From positions 16,932,510-16,996,509 of the forward strand of contig NC_067200.1 of the NCBI RefSeq assembly GCF_000699445.3: a stretch of DNA of 64,000 nucleotides, given 5' to 3'. The notes under the pieces were generated by a model. It had not been told where the DNA came from. It did not search any database and was given only the letters and a program-made list of their open reading frames with translations. The DNA comes from Schistosoma haematobium (lineage: Eukaryota > Platyhelminthes > Trematoda > Strigeidida > Schistosomatidae). This document shows positions 47,230-60,600 of this stretch, piece after piece. Positions within the stretch are counted from its first letter, which is position 1; the number at the start of each line of letters is the position of its first letter. A program made the position numbers and the translations under genes.

Positions 47230-48480
47230 ATAAAGTTCCTCTCACATAGAGGAATAAGGATGGAAGACGAGGCCTAAATACAAAGTCACAAAATCGAACG
47301 CTCAATGTAGACTTTGATCGAGACGAGGTACCAAAGGCTGTTAGCATTTTAAATAAAGAAGAAGCAACAGGACCAGATGAATTACATCCTGAAATATCGA
47401 GGCAAATTGCGCAATACATTACTGCTCTACTGACTACGATACTCAATATGTATCTTGAATAAGATGAGCTACCTACGAACTGGAGGGATAAAATTGTCAC
47501 TCCAATTCCTAAGTCAGGATCAAGGCCACTCGCATCAAACTACAAACCTGTCAGCCATACCAGTGCCGTAGTTATATCCGTGAAGACCGAAAACGTGTTA
47601 AACAGCGAACAAAACAGTTGCAGGAAAGGATAATATCGCACAGCAAACCTCCGTTCAGCAAGAGAGAAATGGAAAGTCTCTAGATAATGGAAAATGAATA
47701 GATATTGTCTAGATAGTCTTCAACAAAGCATTTGATAAGGAGCCAAATAATAGACTGTTCTTGAGGCTTGAAAATCTGGGAATTACCAGATCTCTGCTTC
47801 AGTGGATCAAGGATTTCTTGGTAGATAGTAAACCAGTGCATAGTGGAGTATCCCAAGGCTAGGTCTCTTACCTCTGATACTGTATGTAAGTAAGCTAACA
47901 AGTGTGACTGAGTACTTGATGCTACTTTACGCTGACGACGAAATAACAAGGGACGTAGATGCGTATGCATTTCAAGCGGACTTAGACGTTCTGATTAGCT
48001 GGTCTCAAGAATGGAAGATGTCTGTTAACGCCGCCAAGTGTGTCCACATTCCAAGTTTGTAGACAAAGGTAAACAGGTGTAGCGTAAGGGAACAGTCAGT
48101 GTCCATAGTCCGGTTTCACAAGGATCTTGTTTGACTGTGGTCCATGATCTTGAGAATACTGCCCACTGCTGTAATGCTGGAGCTAAGGGGTTTAGAACTC
48201 TATGGGCTTTAGGAAGGGCTTATAACAAGTTGGATACCAACATGTTCCCCGCAGTATACAAGACATTAGTGGGGTCCAAAGTTGAAAACCCTTATTAAAA
48301 CGTGATTGGGATATTTAGAAAAAAAATACAAATAACAACTACAAGTGAAATTCCAGAACTCCCGGGATTACCACACAAACAACGGCTTGATATTCTTATC
48401 CTCTTTTCTCTGTCTTGTCGCAGATTTGGAGGTGATCTGAGTTTAGTGTTCGGCCTACTAACAAAAATTATATTCGTTTG
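47230..48480 (+). pseudogene. CR1/Jockey-like LINE remnant, RT region
   Basis: Frame-shifted pieces in order: LNKEEATGPDELHPEI, LPTNWRDKIVTPIPKSGS, SNYKPVSHTSAV, LMLLYADDEITRDV (YADD box), LISWSQEWKMSVNAAKC, and a C-terminal RRFGGDLSLVFGLLTK. Its 3' end lies only tens of bases before the eIF3d start codon. Confidence 0.75.
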
Positions 48481-48539
48481 TTGGCATTGAATATTGGATA
48501 GTGGGCTTGGGATGGAGAGCGCAATCTAAAGGCTACAAC

Positions 48540-48683
48540 ATGCTGTCAGATGATGCAATTCTCCCCGGATTTGGATCCCTTTCTCTTAGCGATAACCCTA
48601 CGGGTTGGGGTCCAACAGATATACCAGAAGAGTTTAGAAACATGCCTTTTCAACCATTTTCAAAGGATACTCGCTTAGGCAGA
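48540..48683 (+). CDS. EIF3D: eIF3d exon 1
   Basis: 144 bp, ends in phase 0 at LGR before GTAAGC. An alternative in-frame start at 48501 would add 13 residues. Confidence 0.85.
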
Positions 48684-51600
48684 GTAAGCTTCCTCTGAAA
48701 TAATTCTTTTCGTAATTGTTTAGGTTGCAGATTGGTCAGGAAATATTTTTCAAGATATGAAAAACAAAGGTTTCACATAGACTTTACTTTTTGAAATTTT
48801 TAGGTCGCTATGTCACTCAGTCTGTGGGTTCACAGTACGCTTACTACCATGATGAGGACGACAGCAATTTCCAACTAGTTTCTTCCGTTCGCGAGACGAA
48901 AACTCCCGCTATTCGTCAAAGATATAGATTCCCTATGGTAAGTTGAACCATATTAACCTCACGCCACTATTTTTCGATCGTTTAAGAACAGTTCTAGGGT
49001 TTTTGATTCTAATGATGAGAATAAGTCACTCAGAAATATAACATCGAAAAACCCTTATATATTGCCTTGAGTCATGTACAGAACTTTTGTACTATTCAAT
49101 ATGATTTTCAAGGTAACAAAACATTTGTGTGCAGATTGTTTTTTACTCAGTTACCACCTTCCGTTCCTCACGTATGTAAACTATGTTAAGTATATTCCAT
49201 TATTCCGTCATGTGTTTGTGACTGGACGTTGTCATTCATCTTCTGTTTTCTTTGTAATAAATAAATCACGTTCAGGGATATCAGTGCGGTTTGCCGATGA
49301 TACATAAGTTACCAAATAAGTAAATTAATAATCTAGTTTTGTTAATGCTTTTAGTGAAAGCAGAATGTTTGGATCATTTCTAACATTTATTAACTGTAAG
49401 TCAGTGCCTTAAAACTTTTTTTCAAAGTATTATGAACTTGTTCTATCTGTAATATGCTTCCAAACTTCGATTTGTGTTTCAAAGAAATGACTGGCGGCCT
49501 ATGCCAATCCTTCCTAATAACTTTCTGTTAGTGTCTAGTCTTTTCTTGAAATAACCAATTGAAGTTGTAGATACTACTCCCAAAAATTGATGACTTAGTG
49601 AGAAAATCTGTACGCCACCGGCACTCACTTCGTTTTTGGCCTTTTGAACTCGCCTGCTATATTATGATCTGGTAAGGAAGAAAAGAGGATGTGACCATGC
49701 CACGGTCACTGTTGAATGTTCGCTTTAATGTTGTTCTTGATTCCCAATATCCCCTCATACACAACTCTACCCGTGTTATGTAATCATGTCTTCAATGTTT
49801 TGCCTAATTTTGTTTGCTACTACATAATTTTGACAACCTCACTACTCGTTTCATTAATTTTGTGTCGTTATGTTAATGTAGGAAAGCAACTTTAGTAAAC
49901 ATTTGTCCCAGGCTCTACATGATGACTAATTCCGTATCTGCAACTAGCTTTTCTGAATCCGGTTTACAACCTTGGTGGATTGTTGATATTTTCTAAGCGT
50001 AGTCAGCGTTCTCTAGTCTATTATATATATATAAATATTCACTGAAACATTCAGAATTCGGTTTTTCATTTATTGATTTCAGCGTGGCCGCCGTGGTTTG
50101 GGTGGTCCAGGTTCAGGATATTCTTGGGCAGGAGGCCGGTCAGGATATCAGATGATTGGAAACCAGGGTGGTGTAGTAAACCGTAAGCTACGCAGTGCAT
50201 CAGACAGAGAACGTATGATGTTACAACAGAACAGACGGTGGCAACACTGGGGCCCCCAAGGTGTTGGGCAGCGACGAGGGGGGACTCAAGGTTGGAGATC
50301 CAATACAGGCGCTTGGGGCTCTAATATTGATCGCAGGCAGGCCCACAGGGCAGTGCGTGATGCATCTATTCAAATTAAGGATAATTGGACGATGTTGGAA
50401 GAGCTAGATTTCGCTAGACTTGCAAAGTTGGCCCTACCTAACGTAAAGGAGCCCATTGACAAGTGAGTATTTTTGCATTTGTTGCTTCTGATATAATTCT
50501 CAACTGTTGTAACAACTTAATTTATTATTTGTAGGGTTAATTGTGGAGAAATGGAGTATTATGACAAATCATATGATCGCGTTAGCACGCGAAACGAACG
50601 TCCTCTTGTAAGAGTAAATCGGGTTCTCCATACAGTTACAACCTCCAGAGACCCAGTAATTCACCGTTTAGCTAGCGACTCCGTTGGCAAAGTTTATTGC
50701 ACAGATACGATTGCTGCCATGATTATGTGTTGCACTCGTTCGGTGTATCCTTGGGATCTCATTGTACAACGCATACAAGACCGTTTGTTCTTTGATAAGC
50801 GCGAAGATACTGAATCTGGTAAGTTCGTATGTTTTTGCAGAAAGTATTCGAACAATGGTTGGGATTTATTTATTATCTTATTAGATATTTTAACGTATCT
50901 TGTAAAAACCCGACCGTTGTTGTTACCTTGACGTGGTGGTCGGGCTTGCCTATCGTGATGAAGCAACCGAGCTACACTGGCTGGAAAAACCGTTCCTCAA
51001 GGTCCTACCATGTCAGACAGGTCGGTTGAAGAGCGGTAAGACTAAAAGCAACAAACCCAAGGTCCGAAGGCGAGGTCGTACTGCTGACTGTACAGAGGTG
51101 TGACAGCAGTAAGGTGTTTCCTTCAGACAACCAGCATGACAGCGATGCTGCCCTCCCACAAGGAGGGGTGGGGTTAGAAAAAGTTGACCCTAAAAATGCG
51201 CACCTCACCTTACCTCACGGATTTCCGTCTCCGGCGGTAAGGCCCTTTGAAGAACGGAGCTAACACGTCAAAAACCTCCCACGAAAAGGCCGTGCGGGAC
51301 CGGCCTCAGGCAGTTGTCCCTTGGGCACTGCGGTCACGCTCTCAGGTCACTGAGACCGCCTCTAATCCAATTTCCTTTTCAGGTACCTCCAGAAGAACCC
51401 TTCCACGGTGTGGGCAACCGGGAAGTGATAACCGCCCTCATACCTCTAACAGCACCCAAGACCACTGTATTCATAATCAACCTTCCTCTTCAATTCCTAT
51501 CATTCCTCCTACATCGACTTTCAACCCTAAACTTCCTCCTTCGGCTTCCTCCTCAAGTGTCACCATAGCCAACGATTCTAGTGCTCAAAACTCTGTCCCA

Positions 51601-54600
51601 GGTCTACTGAAACCTCGCTCCAAACTACACATTGGAGCTTTCAACGTACGCACTCTATGTCAAATCGGTCAGCAGGCTTCCTTGGCTAAAACCCTAGAGT
51701 CTCTTTCCATTGATGTATGCTGTGTCTCCGAAACACGCATACAGGATTCCAGTGTGGTCATTCACTTGACCTCACCTCGGCAAAACGGAGAGCCAACGAG
51801 ATACACCCTCCGTGTACCAAACCAACGATGGACTCAAATAGACCATATTGCCATCAGTCATCGTTGGAGAGGGTCGATACAAGATTGTTGCTCATTCTGG
51901 AGTACCTGCTTGGACTCCGACCACGCCCTAATACGGGCACGCATCTGCTTGCGCCTCACTGGACGCAGAAAAGCCACAGTAAAAAGACCCATTAGAACCG
52001 AACTGAGTAGCGAGGAAACCAAAAGTAGGTTCCAGGAACAACTGAGGTCACGATTAGGTAGTTCTGAAGACGAGGCTGACCCAGATGTTGCTTGGAAAGC
52101 CATACAAGCAGCTGTGGAAGCAGCAGTGACATCTGTTGGCGACTTAAACCACAGAGTTTCAAAGAACCAGTGGATTTCTTCAAAGTCTATCACACTGATG
52201 GATTCTCGCAAACTCGTCTCATCAGGTTCTGAACATGATGAAGAGCGACAACAAATCAGATCTAGGTTAAGAAAAAGTCTAAGAAACGACCGTGAGCAGT
52301 GGTGGGCAACGAAAGCAAAAGAGATGGAAAAGGCGGCGACTATAGGGAACACAAGACAGCTTTACAGACTAATAAAAGAAACTGGAATTAATAAGTCAAG
52401 TGTAAGTGAGATTATATCGGAAAAAGACGATACACTCATCTGCTCCCAGTCCAGGCGTTTAGAACGATGGGCGGAACATTTCAGAGAACAGTTCAGCTGG
52501 CCTTCAGCTACTCTACAACTACCCTCCATTCCCAGACAGTGTGAATGGAACATTGAAGTAGGTCCCCCAACTCTTGCTGAAGTTGAGAAGGCTATAGTTA
52601 ATCTGCAACGAGGAAGGGCAGCTGGTCCAGATGGACTGGCTCTAGAGGTCTTTAAGGATGGTGGTCCAATTTTAGCGATTAGGTTGACTAATATTTTAGC
52701 TAAGATCTGGGAGTTAGACGTTATTCCATCTAACTGGTCACAATCACTTATCGTCCCAATATATAAGAGTGGGTCAAAATCATCCTGTGACAACCACAGA
52801 GGGATTAGTTTAACTAATATAATATCTAAAATACTAGCCTCGATAATTATCAGACGCCTAACTAAGACTCGTGAACTGCAAACACGAGAGAACCAAGCTG
52901 GCTTTAGACCTGGTCGTGGCTGCATCGACCACATATTCACCATTCGTCAGATTCTAGAACACAGGCATACTTATCGACGTCCGACAATGGTGGTCTTTCT
53001 CGACTTAAAAGCAGCATTTGACTCGGTAGACCGCGAGATTCTGTGGCAGTGTCTGTCATTGAAAGGCGTACTCCAGAAGTACATAAACCTTGTAAAGGCT
53101 CTTTACTCGAACACTACTAGTCGAGTCAGAGCTTATGGCGAACTGTCATCTACTTTTGCAACCTCAAGTGGTGTCCGTCAAGGCTGTCCACTTTCCCCAT
53201 TTTTGTTTAACTTCATCATAGATTTACTGGTGGAAATAACTTTCTCGTCGACTGAGTTCTCGGGTATTGATCTCCTACCAGGAGGTCCACTTATCGACTT
53301 AGGATACGCAGATGACAGTCCTGTTTGGTGAAGACGCTGACAAAATGCAGAGTCTTCTGGTAGCACTGAGCAACAATGCCAAAATGTTTGGAATGCGCTT
53401 CTCTCCCTCTAAATGCAAGTTGTTGCTTCAGGACTGGTCTGCGTTAACACCTGAACTAAGGATAGGGAGTGAAGTAGTCGAACGCGTTGACAACTTCACT
53501 TATCTTGGAAGTCTGATCAGCCCTAATGGGTTGGTATCGGACGAAATCTCAGCACGGATTCGAAAAGCTCGATTGGCTTTTGCCAACTTGCGTCACCTAT
53601 GGCGAAGGCGAGATATCCGTCTATCAATAAAAGGACGAGTATACTGCGCGGCAGTCCGTTGTGTTTTACTTTACGGCAGCGAAACATGGCCATTAAGAGT
53701 AGAAGACACTCGTAAGCTATTAGTATTTGACCACAGATGCCTTAGAAATATTGCTGGGATCACCGGGTAAGTAATAGTGAGGTTAGACGCAGGGTATTAG
53801 GAAATGGTGGTAAATCAGTTGATGAGGTTATGAATCTTCATCGACTGAGATGGTTGGGCCACGTGTTACGTATGCCTGAACACTGATTACCACGACGTGT
53901 AATGCTATCCGGTATTGGAAATGGTTGGAAGAAAGTTAGGGTTGGCCAAACCAAAACGTGGCATCAGTGCTTGAAGTCACTAACTTCTAGTCTGAGCCAT
54001 GTTGGTAGATGCAGACTACTTGGTTGGGGTCCGCGTGACTATCGTAACCAATGGTTGGAGACTCTTGGTGACATGGCTCAGAATCGATCACAGTGGTGTC
54101 GGTGTATACACTCCCTGTCTTCCCTTAAACTAAGAGATTAAAATCGCTTCATATCTTTCTTTCTACGAACCAATTCTTTCTTCTTGTACTATATCTCTAT
54201 ATGCAATCTTTCTCCTACATATTACTACCTTTGACCTAACCACTGCTATGAATCCGGTGTTCATCTTGTTGTGCTGATGCGGTATGGCAACCTGGACCGA
54301 TGCACATATGTGCCTGGTCCTACGTTGTAGCTGACTGACTGACTGATCTTGTAAAAGGCAATTAGTCTAAACTGCATTGCACGGGGTTTCACCTGTATGG
54401 TACTGCAGTTTAATTCGTTCTTGTTTGTAAATAATCTATTCATTCACTTGGTATTGTTTTACTTGAATCGTCTCATTGATGTTTTAGGACTGAAATTGAT
54501 CAGTCTCATTGGCATATGTGCATACTGTGCGTATGCCTCGATATTGCCTTAATTTACAAGCATTATAAGCAAAGATGGATAGTGGCTAGCAGTGGAATTC

Positions 54601-57600
54601 ATTGGCTTTGAAAGATGACAGACGTTTGTCACAACCGAAAAATTTCATATCACTGTTAGCGAGTCCGTCTATTACTAGTCGTGCTGACTAGTTCATCACT
54701 ATATACCTAACATGTTCTGTAAACGTGGTTGAGTAACTGACTGGCTGAAAAGTTTATCCAGTGTTAAAGCTGCTTAAACTGCCAGTTTTCAACAACACCA
54801 ACTAGTGTATTATAAATATCAGAATTAAGATTGAAAAGGAAGATAAAAATTAAAAATCCAAAAATCTGAACTATGGAGGGTTTGTAAAAGATACACAGCA
54901 TAAAGAAATTTTATGAAGTATGATATAACTTCAGTAACATCCTATTCTTTGCCGCGTCTCGCATATTATGGCGTCACAATTAGAAGTCAGATTAATAGTA
55001 TAAGCCACTATGTGTATATTTTTTAAGACTTGATCACTACTTACTTCAGTTTTTCACACGTTTTCGCAAATCATAATCAAGCGAACTAAACTTACTTAGC
55101 CATTTTGATTATTCCAACAACACTTGATTAATGTTAGTTTAGACTACTACCTTTGTGCTCTATTTTAGCTCTGTGACAATGAATATCAAACCTTTTGACC
55201 AACCTGTCTTCCTACTGGTTTTTTGGATCCGATTCCTTTTAATAAACTACTTTAATATTGATTTTTCGAAAGTTTAAGTCCTAATTATACAATGGTACTT
55301 AACTTTACGAATGCCTTGCTCAAAAACAGAATCCCTGTTTTTACTGGTGTAAAGTTGATTTAGTACCTCTGAACGTTCATCCACTGCTTACTGAGACGTG
55401 GTATGCTATCGAGCAAATTAACACTGAAAATGTTTATGGGGTTGTTGTTCAACTACAAGTCGTTTTGATGACCAGTAATTGTTCCTATATTTCTCCATTT
55501 AATCTACTGTTAGTGATACCATTTATAAACCTGAATGCATATACCTCACAAAATAAATATTTGTTTCTCACAATCTTACATATAGATTTTGTTAGTGTAT
55601 GTGAAACTGCAACAGAACCACCTAATGAAGAACCTGGTCATATTAATTCACCCCAGCGTTTGGCATTAGAAGCTACTTTTATAAATACCAATTTATCTCA
55701 ACAAATGCTACTGATGGTAAGCGATACTTAATTTCTATTTGAGTTTCAGATTTGTAGTTCTACGAAAAGAGTAAAGTACTAATAGTTGGCAACTTTTAAA
55801 AAATGCAGATTCCCGTCTTAAATATCCAGCCAAAACATATGACGTCACTTATAGCATCTCCTGATTCCTCCGTGTCTCTTTTTTTCTCTTCCCAAATTTA
55901 TTTCACTGGGCTATACTCCCTGAATAACATCTTCAAACCCTAATCTTTCCGATTACTGCTTATACTCTTTCTACCTCTACCACTACGGGATTTGAATCGA
56001 CAACTGCATCTCTGTGCTAAAGTGGCGTGGCAACTCGAGCTGATGTACGTACGTACTAAGTTCTACGTTGTTACTGACTGACTTACCGACTTATAGAATA
56101 ATATCCCGACCCCTTTATTCAAACTTCTGAAGACACTTTCTAATATGCGGTTAAATCAGATGGTCAGATTTTATTGTTGACTAACTGAATAATCTTGGTC
56201 ATACCCCATATTTGTGACTCAAATTCCCTAAAATGCAAGCTGCCTTTTTTGTAAATATTGGGCTTTAAGGTTTACCAGATTACTCATTATTTCACACTTT
56301 TCATCGCTCATTAATGTCATTAGAGTTATCACTGTTTAATAATAAGAAATATAAGCTAATAAAAATCAAATAGACTCGACCATACGACGCATATGATAAA
56401 ATTACTTGATTTCCTTCATTATTCAGAAAAAGCGATATCGTATATAATTATGTTTTCACGAAACAAATTGAAAGTTTATTTTCGTTGGCTATCTATCGCC
56501 CAACCAAAAGTCACCAGTACCCGACGGATTTAAGGTGTCGTCTTACCAAAGTAATATATAAAATAATTAATCTGTTGTCTTCAGCTTAATGGAAAGCAAG
56601 CGCTCATTATGTTACTACATTGCTTCACCTTAACCGCATACACGGCGGTTGTCATAAGCCAAAAAAGTGAAGACGTCGTATACTGAAAATGGACATTTAT
56701 TCAAACGTTTAATGAGACTTTTTCATAAATCATTTACATTACCAAAACTTCCCATTAGGTTCTACGATATGTGATTATAAACGGCTAAAACAAAGGGAGT
56801 ATCACAAAATAGTTCGGCTAATCGTTTATTTTCCTTCAATCACTCAGTACCTAGCACTGTCCTCGACTTTCTTTTTCAATTTTTGTTGTGGAGATCCAGA
56901 AAATTCCTCGAGAAAAGCCAAAAGGGTTCTGAAAACACTGAAAAACGTATTTTCCAGTCAGCATTCATTAGAAGTTTTGCCAGAAACCTCTAGAAATTGG
57001 GAAATCACATCTTCACAGATTGAACTCATGAGTCAGTTGAAGCTAGACCACCGTTGAAAACCTGGAAGCACTGGACGGCCGTTTCGTCCTAGTATGGGAC
57101 TCCTCAGCAGTGCGCATCCACGACCCCGCACCACCCGGGGCTCGAACTGACTCATGAGTTCAATCTGTGAAAATTTCTAAAAATCTCCACAAAACACATT
57201 CTGATAATAAAAATCACATCTTGTTTCTGCCTGGATGATTGCCCATACTGCTACTATGTTTAGTAGCGTCCCGGAATTTTCCAGGAGCCCAAGGCCATCC
57301 AAAACAATATAAATACCCTAGATTTTCCGTACGTAAACGAACCTTGTTATAAGGTGTTTCTTCCGCACCTCACGCCTTTTCCCTCGTGTTCAGGTTGCTG
57401 TGTATGTTTAGCCTAGGGGTTACTAAAAGAGCTTAGTAACCGAATTTAGCGTTCAATTAGAAGATTTATCACTTTTGGCTACAACTGTTAACACTAGTTA
57501 ATTTAACTCAATATTTTTACTATCTCTTTGAGTTAATAAGTTATTGTAAGTCTAAAAAAATTCTGTACTAAATGTGGAAATCAGTGTGATTAACAATTTT

Positions 57601-60600
57601 TGGAGCTTAAATATCCATTTATGTCCAGTTCGAAACAAGGTCAGGTATAGCTAGTATTAAATGAGATATCAAAAACCAGTTCTATGAGTGATAAGTATTC
57701 TTTTCAATAAATTCTCATCAGATCTTACAGCTATTACTTATGTTTTTGACTATTATTTTTCCATAAATGTAAAACCAGATAAGAATGTACTAAAAAGAAT
57801 CTTCCATTCAGTTCTGTGTTTTAATCAAAATAAAGCTATGGTTCAATGGTTGAGATACCCAAATTTCGATCATCCAGTCACTGGTTTGAAATACATTTTC
57901 CATCTGCTGAAGTTTGATAGTTTTGTGCTATCTTAGTTCTTCATATTACAGAGAGTATAACTCAAAATTTATTACAAAAAACTGAATATATTGTTTACTT
58001 ATTTTGTTATTAATCAGTTGGTTTTCAATCAGATATGTCTTACGCATACCGTTACACCAGTATGTTATTCTGGTTGATTTTAAACATTTTTGACGGGAAA
58101 TAAGTATAAAAATGAATTAATCTAAATAAATATGGTTGTTTATCATTTATATTGGGAATTTAAATTCATAGAATTATATCCTGTTGTTAGGGTGGTAAAA
58201 CATATTCGTTCCCTGAAGAAAATCCTTTCAAAGATGATGAGGAGGAGGATGAGGATAGTCCAAATCCATCTCAAAACAAAAATCACGAAGGTGGTAAAGA
58301 AGAATTAGGTTCTGTAGGATATCGATATCGCATATTTGATTTGGGAAATGATGTTCAAATGGTTATTCGTTGCGAAGTGAATGGTGTACTTCAACCGACT
58401 AATGATGATCAGCCAGCCAGTCCACAATTCGTATGTATACGCGCATTAAATGAATTTGATTCACGTGTAAGTTCCAGTGTACTCTTTTTACGAACATTTA
58501 TTTTTCATTTTTATGCAGTAACGAAAAGCGCTGATCATTACAAAAAGAATTGGGCATAGAAAATGACTATCATAAAGCATCATTAAGATAGCTCAAATAC
58601 TCTGATTAACTGTTCAAATAATCACCTGTTCTGAAAATCATTAAACCTTATATAGTTTTTATGTAAAATATTTGTGGTTTCTTCCGACTGTTAATTTACC
58701 ATATCAGTCCATTCTTAGGACGATAATATTCTGATCCTGATATACTCACTAAAAATGCTTCAGAAATCACTAAAACACACGTTGATGTGATTTTAGCGAT
58801 CTCTCGTATGATCTTAATTTTTCTCTCACACTATTTTTCATACGAATATCATGACAAAGTTACATAAGACTAAGCGTCTTCATATTGTAAGTTAAAACAA
58901 CATATCAAGGCAGACAATTCTGTTTCCAGTTAAACCATTAGGCTGCAATATACAACAATATTTGCATGAATATATCAAATTATTAAAACTAATCAATACA
59001 ATTTGAGTCAGTGATAACAGTGGAATAGATTACATGAATAAACATAATAAATAAAAAAGTGCAAATTAATAGTGCGATGACAGGTGAACTATGGTTCTTA
59101 TCCTTGCTGATTTTTCTCTCGAAAAACTAGAAAACGGACCTCTTACACAGGTTATTGATAAGCTTGAATTTTATTATCGTTAGTCACAAAACATTGCAAA
59201 AGGCAAAACCACCACTATTTCATCATTTTTTCTGTATTATTAAGGACAAAATGAATGTTTACTGTAAATTTTAGAAGTAAAAGGAGAGAAATATCTAGAG
59301 ATACCACCCGTTTACCATTTGAATTTCTATGTTCTACCTTGGGAACGATATCGAAAACGTCCGCAACGCTTCTGTTTACGACTAATCTGTGTAGAAGATC
59401 GAGGACTCTAACCAACCAATAGTGATTTAACAAATAAAGAATAAGTCATTTGGTCTTGCTACATCCATGTGTATCGACGAATCCAGCTGCTCATGTGAAG
59501 AAAGCCATGCTGATGTACAACAAGACAACCAATAACAAGTTGATGAACAGCTCGTTTCGTGGTTGGGAAAGGATATGAGAAAAGCAATACATAGCTGTGT
59601 TCTGTCACACTTGATCGATAGCGATCATGTAGAAAGAAACAAATCATTTGAAGTAATTTACCGTATACCCACCTGCTTTTCTTATGGGGTTAACCTTGTA
59701 TCTTATACAGCGGAAACGACAGGGATTCAAGCAAACAACCCAATTCTTTGTGTTCATAACAAATTTGTAACACGCTTATCTATTTCTTGACAGAATTAGT
59801 CTTAACAAACTATTTTGTCATCATTTTCCATTGTCTACTTCTTCAAGCCGTTGATCTACTTTCGATTAAGAAACATTGATTCTAGCTTTTATCATTCTTA
59901 TCACATCTACTACACCTGCCATATCGCACTATTAACTTGTACTTTTTTATTTATTATGTTTATTCATGTAATCTATTCCACTGTTATCACTGACTCAAAT
60001 TGTATTGATTAGTTTTAATAATTTGATATATTCATGCAAATATTGTTGTATATTGCAGCCTAATGGTTTAACTGGGAACAAAATTGTTCGCTTAAATATG
60101 TTGCTCTAAATTTGCTTAGTGTTATTAAATCCACACACTGAACCATATCCATCTTTTTGAAAAATTGGTTTAACACCAGTCTTTTTATCCTACGATATGT
60201 TTTGAGGAATCATTTGCCTTTATACCTTCTCTTAGTTTTTCGATGTCAGTAAAACAAACGAAGGAATATCAAATAAGAACTTTCATCTAAATCTGATCGG
60301 ATAGTCTCACAGTATTTGGGCACCGAGTTGATGTGAGACATTAAAGAGGAAGAGTGTATTTGTAAAATCTCAGCGAATGAATTTGAAGTAAAGATATTTC
60401 CTTGACAAGGCTTGGACCAGATTGCCAGGCGAAACCTTGGATTTACTTCAAATTCATTCGCTGAGATTTTACAGGAAGAGTATTGAGTTTATCAGTTCTT
60501 AGTGTCAATCAATTTTTGTTTTCGTAAGTTTTTGAAACTAAACAAATCAATATAACATTCTGTATGTGTTATTCACTCAGTATTCTGTGACGGTGAAATC

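Larger units (their letters stand above)
50908..54345 (+). mobile_element. RTE-clade LINE (SR2/Perere-3-like) with target-site duplication, in eIF3d intron 5
   Basis: 3,438 bp, sense to the host gene, 11 bp exact duplication at both ends. The 5' UTR starts with a hairpin (CCCGACCGTTG ... GTGGTCGGG). One long ORF (to 53331) carries an endonuclease with an internal deletion and most of the RT. The 3' end finishes in CTGACTGACTGACTG. The exact duplication and long open frame point to a fairly young insertion, although the copy is defective. Confidence 0.93.

Noticed and set aside
54261..54443. Minus-strand 60-codon ORF at the RTE 3' junction
   Set aside because: Spans the LINE end and intron; no resemblance to any protein.
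57688..57936. 82-codon ORF in eIF3d intron 6
   Set aside because: No conserved match to eIF3d between exons 6 and 7 and no splice sites framing it; treated as a chance ORF.
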